From Cercospora beticola (Eukaryota > Ascomycota > Dothideomycetes > Mycosphaerellales > Mycosphaerellaceae), in the NCBI RefSeq assembly GCF_033473495.1, contig NC_088935.1, positions 2,480,001-2,544,000 of the forward strand: a DNA stretch of 64,000 nt. Reading direction: 5' to 3'. The notes below the pieces were generated by a model that searched no databases, had not been told where the DNA came from, and was given only the letters and a program-made list of their open reading frames with translations. The first letter of the stretch is position 1; each line of letters starts with the position of its first letter. Positions 55,140 to 64,000 of this stretch are shown piece by piece. Position numbers and translations under genes: made by a program.

Positions 55140-56322
55140 GGTGGTGGTGGCGGCCACGGCGGACGTAGCAATAGTCGGGAGCTGCAGCACTTAGTCCACC
55201 GCAGCTCCGTCTCGGCCCTCGTCGCGCGGCGGGTAACGTTGGTGCAATGGTGTCGTCGAGGGCAACGGCGGGCGGGTGTGCTCTACGCGGAGGTGCTGGT
55301 GAGCATCGATGTCAGGGCGGGGAGCAGACGGAGACGGAGGTGGGCGACGGGTATGTCGCTCGTGCAGCAGCGCGTTTCACGGCAGCACAGTCGCAGCAGC
55401 GCCGAGAATCGCTCGCAGGTCGGCGGGTGCGGATCCTGGTTGGACGTCGCGACATGAGAAGGGATATGAGATGCTCTGCACGCTGCGGACTCCCCGTGGC
55501 AGGAGGAGCACAGCGCACGCCCAGCGCTGTGGTGTGCGTGCGCGCGCTACTGGCGATCGAGGCAATTAGTTATCATCACGGGCAAATGAAGGACGACTTC
55601 CTGGCCACTAGTACAACTTTAACATACAAGAACGCCTCCTGATATCCCAATACATCACCACGCATCGCCTGTGCTTCCGCCGCCGCACTGCACAATATTC
55701 CCGCCGCAACGGTGATTGACGCTGTTCGACGTGTCCGTGAATCCCCAGCCTTTGCCCTCCGCTGCCCGTCCGTCAACGGCCGACGACAGCCGCCAGCACA
55801 TCGTGTGCCCAATGGCAATTCACTACAGGGAATGATGTGCACCAGGAAGTTCTAGAAGCCCGCCGCAGCGAGACCAAGTCGCAAGTTGCAGACGACCGAA
55901 ACTTGGGAAATTCGTCTGCGTTATTGCCGTCAGGCTTGCCATTGGGGTCCCTGCTATCGATAGCGGCACAAATCAGATTTCATGTCGCCGGGACTCACTT
56001 CGGAAACAGAGCGAATTGATTCACACAAGACACTTCTCGTAAAGAACAAGCGAGCGCAGTGCTTGCGCCTTCGTGCCTTTTTTTGTAACAATGTTCCATC
56101 CCAACTTCCTACCAACTCTATGCCTCTGAACGCCAATCCATGCCCACCTGTCATTTGCCCAAGTCGCGCTCGTCAACGGCATTATCGCATACAATTCATC
56201 TGCGCACTGAGCCTGCAGTGTGGCGCGGGAGATCACTCTTGAACCACAACCCTGCACGAGCCTTGGCCGCATATACCAACCGTTTCGTTCGCTATACAAC
56301 ACTGTTCCATTCGCACATCTGT
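55140..56322. promoter_or_regulatory. Upstream region of the CAAX gene, 1.18 kb
   Basis: Holds the promoter of the CAAX-protein gene and the 3' flank of the forkhead gene. Open frames here have no recognisable domains. Confidence 0.45.
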
Positions 56323-58901
56323 TCAACGACCAAAAGCCGACATGCCAGCGTGCGCGTGCATAGCAATGTGGTTCTGCTGATGGAACGTGCCGATGGGCTG
56401 AAAGCCCCTGCGAGAAATAGTCAGCATTGATGTGCACTTCAGTGGGGGCAATCACAAACTTACTTGACAAGGTCGATGCCTTCGTCATCGTCATCGTTCG
56501 ATTGGTACGCGGTCGCTGGTGGCACACTCCCGTACGAACTACTTTGCAGATAGCCACCGTTCGCGGTGGGATGCACCGAATCAAAGTGATTGACGACAGC
56601 CGCCTTCGGAAGCTCATGCTCACGCAACGCAGGCTGAATAGTCTGCACCACGGTAGTTGGCGGAGTATGCTGCTGCACCCCCGCCGCTGATGGTACTGCG
56701 CTCGGTGGCGTCTTGTCTTTCGCAGTGTCGCCGTCCTGCTCTCCGCCAGCATTGCTGAGCTGACTCAGGCTCTTGGCGGTGGCCGTCGTTGGCCGGCTCA
56801 ATGTTGGACTCGCGTCCAGCGCACGAACCGAATTGTGTGGTCTCGGAGGGCTGCTGGATCCAACGACTGGACTACCTGGACGGAGAGATTCCAATGCCTT
56901 TGGCTGTGCCTCCTCTGCATCGGACTTGGCAACGGGAGATGTTCGTTCGTCATGCTGCTTTGCGAGCTTCCCTTTGTCTTTGTTCAGCGGGAAAGGTGTT
57001 TTCAGAGGACTAATGTCAAAAGGCTTGAAGGGCGTGCTGCCTGCCAACCCTTCCATCTTCCAGAATGGTGCCGGACTACTGAACTGAATAAAGTCGCTGG
57101 GACGCCGGAGAGTACTTGGAGGCGCCAGACGCTGCGAGGGACGAAGAGGGAAGGGTGTGTCCAAAGGTCCGCTTCGTCCTTCGTCGTTGACGTAGAGGGA
57201 TGGCGGTGAGCCAGCAGCATTGGCAAGTGCGTTAAGTCCATTGCGCGGCGTGGATCTTTGGGGGTAGTCGTAGTCAGTCAGGTTATTTCCCTCGATACCT
57301 AGGCCCGCGCTGTGTTCGAAGCGCCCATTGACTGGTCGCCTTGAGCCCCGATCGGGCGTGTAAGCTTCGATTGCGGTCGAGTACGAGGGCTGGTACGCAT
57401 TCATCGGAGGCGTGATCTCATCACCATCCCTCTTGATCCCGGAGCGTAACGCAGGGCTGTGAGGTGAGCCCATGGTGCTCTGAGTACCTGGGATGGGATT
57501 TGGTCTCCTGCATCCTTTCATACCTTGCTGCACGAAATTATCGAACTCGGTAGGTTCGATCATCCATTTCATCCCCTTCCCAGGCTCATCCGTGCGGCGA
57601 GCGATTTTTGTGAAGGCTTTGTTCAGACTCAGGTTGTGGCGAATGCTGTTTTGCCAGCCGCCCGTGTTAAAACGATAAAATGCATAGTTTGCCATGATCC
57701 ACTTGTATATGTTGTTGAGCGTCATCTGCTGTTCCGGAGTGCTCAAAATGGCCATCCCGATGAGTTGGGCGTACGAGTGTGGTGGTTTCAGGTCCTTGGC
57801 GCCCTCTGCAGCATAATCGATTGTCTCCGTCGATTCCATCATGACACCACGAGCATAGTTTGCGGCCGGCGACGACTTGGCATATGGATGTGGAGCACGC
57901 ATAGGGGTGCCCGGATTGGCCTGCAGCGCGGCCCTTTGCGAGTGTGGATGCATGCGTTGCTGTTGTGAGCTTTGCCGTTGCTGCTGCCCAGAATAGTCTG
58001 ACTGATACATGCCTTGATCCTGAAGGTGACTACGGCCAGCGGTTGAAGGGGGCTCAGTCCGACTCGGTCCATTGCGTGGATCGTCCTCACCATCTTGACC
58101 ATCATCTGACGATGACTGCGCCTGTTTGATGATGGATGCGTCCCAAACAGGACCATCGTTGTCGTCGGTAGCCGTGGTTATGAAGGCCATCTGGGTTCCA
58201 CTGATCTCGATCACGCTGCCATTACGAAGGTATGCAGACATGCCTCGACGGCAGAGGTTATTGTCGACGCGCGCGCCATTCCGGCCATTCACGTGCAAGA
58301 CCCAGCGTTGCTGCTCAGGCTCATAGTTGATGACGGCATGTAGTCGAGAAATTTGCCTGTCAGGTCCGAGATCAATGTCCACGATGGTCCTTGCAGTCGG
58401 TGTGGTCGGCTGGCTGTCGGTCGAGGCAGCGGGAGCGGTAAGGCGTTCATGCGCTTCAGGTCTTCCAATGTTGATCTCCAGCTTCCTGATGATGAAGACC
58501 CAGTCCCTGCCGGCAATTTTGCCGTAGCCCGGCACGTTCTCTTGACCCTCTAAGAGATCATTTGCATAGTCTTCGACGGCCATGACCTGCTTGTCTGATA
58601 CTCTCAGACTCTGGATGATTTCCTGCTCCGTCGGTGTGGATGGCTCCGTCTCATTGTCGCTGGCTTCTTGTTGCTCCGTCCCCTCTGTATCATCGCGCTC
58701 GGTAGTGCGAGTGTCCTTGATTTTACGACGGGTGTTGCGCGAGGCTGGAGCAGCTGCCTCGCTTCCTCGTGTTCGCTTCTTTGAGCCACGCGTGGGCGTG
58801 GCCTGCACCTCGACGGCATCGATGTCTGAAGGCTCCTGAGTCTCAGCGGCCGCAGGCGCTTTACGCGCACGGGTCTTGCCCTTGCGTCCAGAAGGCGGCA
58901 T
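56323..58901 (-). CDS. FHA-forkhead transcription factor (Fkh1/Fkh2 type)
   Basis: Cell-cycle (G2/M cluster) and silencing regulator in yeasts; nuclear. Exons 56464-58901 and 56323-56407; 840 aa. The N-terminus is basic (MPPSGRKGKTRARKAP). An FHA domain at about 130-235 includes DWVFIIRKLEINIGR, LGPDRQISRLHAVINY and NGRNGARVDN. The forkhead domain at about 365-465 includes KPPHSYAQLIGMAILSTPEQ, TLNNIYKWIMANYAFYRF and WQNSIRHNLSLNKAFTKIAR. A long Pro/Ser-rich C-terminus follows with many SP/TP sites. The unspliced frame stops at a TAA inside GTAAGT; a clean 56-nt intron (56408-56463, branch GCTGACT, acceptor CGCAG) links EGIDLVK to GFQPIGTFHQQ and 22 further codons, giving a tail I judge real. 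Confidence 0.93.
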
Positions 58902-61127
58902 GGTCGAGAGCACGCGCAAGAACCGAGCAGTGGGCGGAGTCTCGTGGCAGAGGCCGCGGTGGCTGGCGAGACGACTGTCGCGGTGCGCGCACAGTTCCAC
59001 AGCAGGCTCGGTCCAGTATTGTCAAGGGACCAAATCGATCGGATGACGGAGGAGGAACAGGTGCACGGTGGACGCGCCGCGCAGAGGTGTTGCTTTGTTG
59101 ATCGTCGTCGAACGCGCAGCGAGTGTCTACAGTGGCACAGGCGACATGCCGTGGTCCGCAGCGGTTCGCGAAGTGCTGCAGTGTGTCGTGCGTCGGCTCC
59201 GTGTCCTGGGCAGATGCGATGTATGTGGCCGCTCGAGGGCGGTAGGAGCAGGAGATGGGAAAGAGCGAAGGTTCACGCGTCGTCTGGCGCTGCAACGCCA
59301 AGACCCACCGCCCAACTGCTTTTGCGTGACCAAGGAACAGCGTGTCGCGATGCTGGTTCTCATCCGTGGAAAGGTGGAAGAGTCCCCCGGGTGCATGGAC
59401 ACGGGCGGAAATTGTTTGCCTGCGACCTCTGCGCCGCCCCGTGTCCACTCCGCTCGAGTCCTGTGCGCCGCCGACTTCTGCGTGTCTCGATGACGTGCAT
59501 GTTTGCATTTGCACACGGCGTCGGCACGCGATCCTCACACGCTCCGTCCCTCGCCCTCATGCTACACTGAAGATGGCAATGGTTATCTGGGACAACGGTT
59601 GAGCGGTCCGCTGCCACAGACAACAACGTGGGAAAGGGAGAGTTCAGGTGTAGATTCGGGGAGCAACATCCACTGCACCCGCAGCCCGCTCGGTCGCCCT
59701 CTTTCTGCACAGCCTGCTCGCCGGATGTACAGATTTATTAGACTGCACGGAGCACAATCGACAAACAACCCACTTGTCACGAATGATCAGTGATGGGTTC
59801 GCGTGCCTACTCAGTCGAGCGATTACGAAAATTGGATGCAACTCGCGAGCTTCAACAACGACTGAACGACAGCGGTCTTTCAAGCCGACCAGCCAAAACG
59901 ACATCGCGTCAAGTGATGCAGACAAGCTTCGTCGCTCTTCCAACAACAGACAACTACTTGCTACATGGACGTTGGGGAAGCAGGAGGTGCTTACAAGATT
60001 GCAATAGCGACCACAAGCAACGGGCACCATACTTGGTGTCCATCTAGATCTTATTCTCATTCTCACAAGGCGTCTAGCATTCTCTGCGAAGAAAGCAGAT
60101 CGATTGGTTGAGGCGTCCCGGCACTCGCTCCAATCATGCCACCAGCATTCGCGAGCTCCGCCTGGCAATAGACAGCGAGCGAATGCACAATTTCCGTTTC
60201 TGCATCGGCGCACTTGCACCACTTCCTCTTACTGCCGTGCATTATCAGAGACTCGCGAGCCCGGCCCTCAAGTAGAGTTCGCATAGCCCAGAGAGTCTTC
60301 AGAGACGTACAGCAGAATTTGCTTCTGTGCGTCAATCCAAATATCACTTCGCTAAGCGTTATGGATATGACTGTTGCGAAAGGAGAGAGTCAAATGTCTG
60401 ATCGCGTTGTCAAGACAGCGCATGTCGCTCTCCATAGATGACAGTAGTGTCATCACCCATCGATGCTATCGCATGGAGGTGTGGAAGCTGGTGCTTAGAG
60501 CGCGAATCATGATTACAGCTGCAGTAGAAACAGTACATGTACATGCACAGCCAGCAATCATCGAAACGTGTAAGACACGCGATCGGGGCCTGCAGGTGAG
60601 CTTACCTCCTGAGGCAAGTGCCGAGCAGCTGCAGGTGTTTATAGGCATTGGCTTTCACAGTGTGGCGCTTCATCGTGCGCAAAATGTACAGTACACGCTT
60701 GGGATTAAGAGTCAGCTCTCGCAGCGATAGCAGACGTGAGTCTCAATTCGACTTGAAACGTCCCATACTGTCGCAACTCTGTCATGCGTATGATGATGTT
60801 TCTTGTGAGCGTTTAGCACCCCAGACACTCGGGATACGTGCGCCACAGCCGCGTGCCGAAGACGCGCACCAGACCAGAAGCGCTGGGTTGGCGGGTCGCG
60901 TGGACGATCTCTCTTCTGCTGTCCACCGCGACCGTCAGAGCGCACCTCAGCAACCTTGAAACGTGCAATTGAAGCCCATACCTGGTCCTTGTGTGCTCAG
61001 ACGACGCCGTTCCCCATTCCCGAACTTAACACGACGATGGGTCTCACTTGACGACCGACAGCTCCTCCCCTTTACGATGCCGAGTTAGTCGTGCCTGGCA
61101 TTGCGAGTTGGACACCAGCACAACAAC
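58902..61127. promoter_or_regulatory. Divergent promoter region, forkhead / Skt5-like, 2.2 kb
   Basis: Largest gene-free stretch of the window. The left ~600 bp is GC-rich 5' flank of the forkhead gene. Open frames up to ~190 codons on both strands lack domain, signal or splice support. No tRNA or 5S rRNA pattern was recognised. Confidence 0.5.
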
Positions 61128-64000
61128 ATGGCATACGACCAACACTCCACTTACGAGCCACCGCGGCGAGCATACCAGACACGCGCGCCGGCACCTGCGA
61201 CCGGCCAGCAGAGTTACAACGATTACGCAGACTTTGCGAGCACACCCTTTGACCACTACGAACAGTACGATCAACCTGCACATGCGCAAGCTCGGCACCA
61301 ACAATATGGAGGCCACGAGGCGAATTATGCGCCGAGCGTGAAACAAGGATACGACAATCGCTATGAACAGGCACAAAGCGCATCCCAGTATCATGAGCCG
61401 CGCTTCGACCAGCAGTATGCTCCTCCCGAGGAATATGGCCAGGACAGGCACTATGACGCGCGATATCAGCCGAGAGCACCACAGCAACGTTCGCCGCCAC
61501 ATGTGCATCAAGGGCTTCCACCCAATGCTGGATCGATGCGATCAGACACCAGTGGACAACCAGCGTTGGAACAGTACGACCACCGAGATAACGGCTATGC
61601 GCCGCCAGTGAACGGTTATGGCTACGCGCAACCGCAAGAGGCCAATCATGGGCACGTTCATGCGTCGAGCAAGTCTTCCATGGACGAGTGGAAAGCGAAG
61701 GAAAGGAGTAGACTGCAGGCGGAGACGAGGTCGCCACAAACGCTGCCTTTCGACAATGCGTTTCCGGATTTTGGCAATCAAAAGCAGGCGCGACCTGGTT
61801 CGAAGGGCTCGGAGGGAAAGCACGCTGGCAGCAGGAGCCAGCACGAGCAGAGACCCAAGACAGCAGGACAGCAACAGCCACAAGGCTCATGGGAAAACAG
61901 CTACGATACTGCCGCTCACGGACCGACGCGCGATCAAGGCGCTGGCCATTCCAATGTTCGTGACTATAACCATACTCACCAAGGAAGGCCTGCCCAAGGA
62001 CAAGCACCGCCACACCCTTCGGGCCATCAGCTAGGCAGTCCCATCGATCAGCATTTTGACTTTGGTCTCGGACAGGATCCATCGCCACCGACAAATGGCT
62101 ATCATCCGGACAGCTATGCCCACTCAGCATCGCAGCAGCAGGATTATGCTTCCAGCAGGCAAGCTGAGCGTGCAGCACCTCAACACCGCGGCCCTACTGC
62201 CGTACCGCCTCTCGATACCAGTCGCACACAGTACCAACAGACCCCAGTCTACAATACTTCGCAGCCACTCAGTCCTACGCACGTCCCGCCACGGCCGTCC
62301 ACAGCTCAAGCTGCTCGTGCTCAAGCTGTGCACCAGCCAGCGGTACCATTGTCAGAACCTCAGTCTGCGACATTCCATGACGATTATGCCTCCGTGCCTC
62401 AGAAGCCCTTTGCACGTGAAGACTATGGTAGACCTGCGAGTCTCGGGGATATAATCGATGACTATGGCGCCGACCCTGCCCCGAAGCCTTTGCAGCGGAA
62501 GCCGACTACCCGCGAAGAAGAAATTGAGGCCGACATGCCAGACTTTGACAGTGCTGCGCCGGCGCAGCGTTTGCAAGCAAACAATGCTTCGCGGGGTCCT
62601 GCTCCCACTACCATCCATCCTCCAGCGCATCCAGGATTGCCACACTCCTCATCCGCGCCAGACGTGCGATATGACCAACCTCCAATCCAACATGATCCGA
62701 ACACACAAGCTGGATATAGACCTCCGCCAAGACACGATGGCTACCATCCTGGAGCATCGTCTGTGCCTCCACAGCTTCCACATACAGGCGCACAAGATTC
62801 TCGTATGCGAGCCGGCCCGCCGCCTGACATGCAGCCTCCGCAGGCACCTTTCGCTCACGATCCACCAGTGAGACGGTCGCTGGATGATGGAAGACCCATG
62901 CCTTACCGGAATGGTCCGCCTCCTCCACAGCGCTTTGATGCTCAAGGGCGGCCACTGCCGCGTGGTCCCCCCAATGGCATGCGTGGAGGACCGATGGCCA
63001 TGCGTGGAGGACCCAATGGTATGCGAGGAGGTCCTAATGGTATGCGTGGAGGGCCGAATGGTATGCGTGGAAATCCAAACGGCATGCGTGGTCGTGGAGG
63101 GCCGAATGGTATGCCAATGGGCAGAGGACATCCACCACGCCCCGATCTTGACCGTCAAGGGACCGCCTGGTCAGACCCTGGAATGAATCGGGCAGGAAGC
63201 GCACCACCAACTCGCGGTCCCCTTCACGGAGCGCATGGCATGGCCGCGCCACCTCTAACTCAGCAGCGCTCTGCCCCTGATCAAAACCCTTCGTCCAACA
63301 ACCCAGATGCACTACCTCACCACCCAGTACCGGTGCGCCCAGGACTCATGGAAAACGGTGGTCCTGGGCAGGCAGCAAAACCACCTCCGGTCCGGAACTA
63401 TGGTGGTACTCAATCAGCACCACCAATAAAGGGCGCGCCGCCGCACGAGCGACAGGCCTCCAAGGACCATTTTGCGCAGCCGGTCACGATCGGAGAGCTG
63501 GAGCATCTTCGCTCTTCAGTGGATGCCAGTCCGGATAATGCGAAGAAAGCTCTGATCCTAGTGAAGAAGTTGGTCGAGGCGTCAACGGTACTCGCGGCCG
63601 AAGGAGGTCGTGCAGACCCGAGAACCACAGCGAAAAATCGCGAGAGACACGTGCTGGAAGCCGACAAGCGCCTCAAGAAACTGGTTCAAGGGGGTTATGC
63701 AGACGCCCAATTCTATTTGGCAGATTGCTACGGCTCTGGGGCGCTGGGGCTCGAGTTCGATGCCAAAGAGGCTTTCAAGTTATACCAGGCAGCAGCAAAG
63801 GGAAATCATCCTGAGGCCGCATATCGCACAGCGGTGTGCTGCGAAATTGGTCCCGAAGAAGGGGGAGGCACAAGCCGCGATTACGCCAAAGCTGTGCAAT
63901 GGTATCGTCGTGCTGCGACACTTGGCGACGGACCGGGTATGTACAAGCTGGGCGCAGTTCTGCTCAAAGGACTGCTGGGTCAGCAACGCAACATTGTCGA
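61128..64000 (+). CDS. SKT5: Skt5/Chs4-like chitin synthase regulator with Sel1 repeats, 3' end off window
   Basis: Family members activate and localise chitin synthase III at sites of growth. One open exon of 957+ codons from MAYDQHSTYEPPRRAYQ to the window edge. Residues 1-780 are low-complexity: Gln/Tyr/His/Pro-rich, with DEWKAKERSRLQAE, a conserved-looking island PASLGDIIDDYG and a tandem RGGPNGM array. From about 785 the folded part begins: TIGELEHLRSSVDASPDNAK, then LVKKLVEASTVLA and KLVQGGYADAQFYLADCYG. Sel1 repeats follow: ALGLEFDAKEAFKLYQAAA with KGNHPEAAYRTAVCCE, and DYAKAVQWYRRAATLGDGPG with MYKLGAVLLKG. More repeats and possibly a C-terminal CAAX box should lie beyond the edge. 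The assignment to Skt5 rather than another Sel1 protein rests on the architecture. Confidence 0.85.
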   Translation, partial: MAYDQHSTYEPPRRAYQTRAPAPATGQQSYNDYADFASTPFDHYEQYDQPAHAQARHQQYGGHEANYAPSVKQGYDNRYEQAQSASQYHEPRFDQQYAPPEEYGQDRHYDARYQPRAPQQRSPPHVHQGLPPNAGSMRSDTSGQPALEQYDHRDNGYAPPVNGYGYAQPQEANHGHVHASSKSSMDEWKAKERSRLQAETRSPQTLPFDNAFPDFGNQKQARPGSKGSEGKHAGSRSQHEQRPKTAGQQQPQGSWENSYDTAAHGPTRDQGAGHSNVRDYNHTHQGRPAQGQAPPHPSGHQLGSPIDQHFDFGLGQDPSPPTNGYHPDSYAHSASQQQDYASSRQAERAAPQHRGPTAVPPLDTSRTQYQQTPVYNTSQPLSPTHVPPRPSTAQAARAQAVHQPAVPLSEPQSATFHDDYASVPQKPFAREDYGRPASLGDIIDDYGADPAPKPLQRKPTTREEEIEADMPDFDSAAPAQRLQANNASRGPAPTTIHPPAHPGLPHSSSAPDVRYDQPPIQHDPNTQAGYRPPPRHDGYHPGASSVPPQLPHTGAQDSRMRAGPPPDMQPPQAPFAHDPPVRRSLDDGRPMPYRNGPPPPQRFDAQGRPLPRGPPNGMRGGPMAMRGGPNGMRGGPNGMRGGPNGMRGNPNGMRGRGGPNGMPMGRGHPPRPDLDRQGTAWSDPGMNRAGSAPPTRGPLHGAHGMAAPPLTQQRSAPDQNPSSNNPDALPHHPVPVRPGLMENGGPGQAAKPPPVRNYGGTQSAPPIKGAPPHERQASKDHFAQPVTIGELEHLRSSVDASPDNAKKALILVKKLVEASTVLAAEGGRADPRTTAKNRERHVLEADKRLKKLVQGGYADAQFYLADCYGSGALGLEFDAKEAFKLYQAAAKGNHPEAAYRTAVCCEIGPEEGGGTSRDYAKAVQWYRRAATLGDGPGMYKLGAVLLKGLLGQQRNIV
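62979..63083 (+). repeat. 21-bp coding minisatellite (MRGGPNG x5)
   Basis: Five 21-nt units beginning ATGCGTGGAGGACC, with substitutions between units, encode MRGGP(M/N)(A/G); a sixth, altered unit follows. In frame within the Skt5-like gene. Confidence 0.88.

Noticed and set aside
1..64000. CRISPR array, IS element, retrotransposon or viral insertion
   Set aside because: No spaced direct repeats, terminal repeats, transposase, reverse transcriptase or capsid-like coding was seen.

Overview
The window is nuclear DNA from a filamentous ascomycete (Pezizomycotina; gene content, compact layout and mixed GC fit a dothideomycete, but the class is an inference). Evidence: about 28 protein genes on both strands, most split by 47-65 nt introns with GTRNGY donors, CTRAY branch points and YAG acceptors. 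There is also a fungal gene repertoire: SPX phosphate transporter, ENA-type P-ATPase, FHA-forkhead factor, Whi5-like repressor, Skt5-like chitin synthase regulator, CAAX cell-end protein. I rebuilt the gene models by hand: exons were joined where splice signals, reading phase and family conservation agreed. No rRNA, tRNA, CRISPR, transposon or virus-like element was found.

Layout. 0-8 kb: partial MFS sugar/quinate transporter (-), Ldh2-type malate/lactate dehydrogenase (-) with an apparent one-nucleotide exon, SPX phosphate transporter (+), GON7 (-). 9-13 kb: cytochrome c (-), ribosomal protein uS3 (-), PaxB-like 7-TM protein (-). 14-21.5 kb: But2-domain secreted protein (+), SDR (+), small mitochondrial-looking protein (-), Whi5/Nrm1-like repressor (+), CHK-type kinase (+), bZIP factor (+). 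22-30 kb: GH63-like glycosidase (-), anthranilate synthase component I (-), coiled-coil protein (+). 31-38 kb: Stc1-type zinc-finger gene with an apparent frameshift (-), SUS1/ENY2 (-), F-box/WD40 protein (-), DUF7704 membrane protein (+). 38.7-46 kb: SDR fused to a ~290-residue Asn/Ser/Gln/Gly tail (+), ENA cation ATPase (-), dithiol glutaredoxin (+). 46-53 kb: DUF1857/AtaL-like protein (-), small secreted Cys-containing protein (-), M20 peptidase (-), bHLH factor (+). 53-64 kb: CAAX protein resembling TeaR (-), FHA-forkhead factor (-), Skt5-like Sel1-repeat protein (+, runs off the right edge).

The genes do not form a biosynthetic cluster; this is mostly housekeeping and regulatory DNA. The most unusual points are at gene-structure level: (i) a 1-nt exon flanked by two complete introns that restores both frame and a conserved Met in the Ldh2-family gene; (ii) an SDR enzyme with a prion-like low-complexity tail, where retention of either of two introns would give a tail-less enzyme; (iii) a +1 frame discontinuity before the last Cys pair of an otherwise intact Stc1-domain gene; (iv) GC-AG introns, several 12-25 nt exons, and a stop codon embedded in a splice donor of the forkhead gene.
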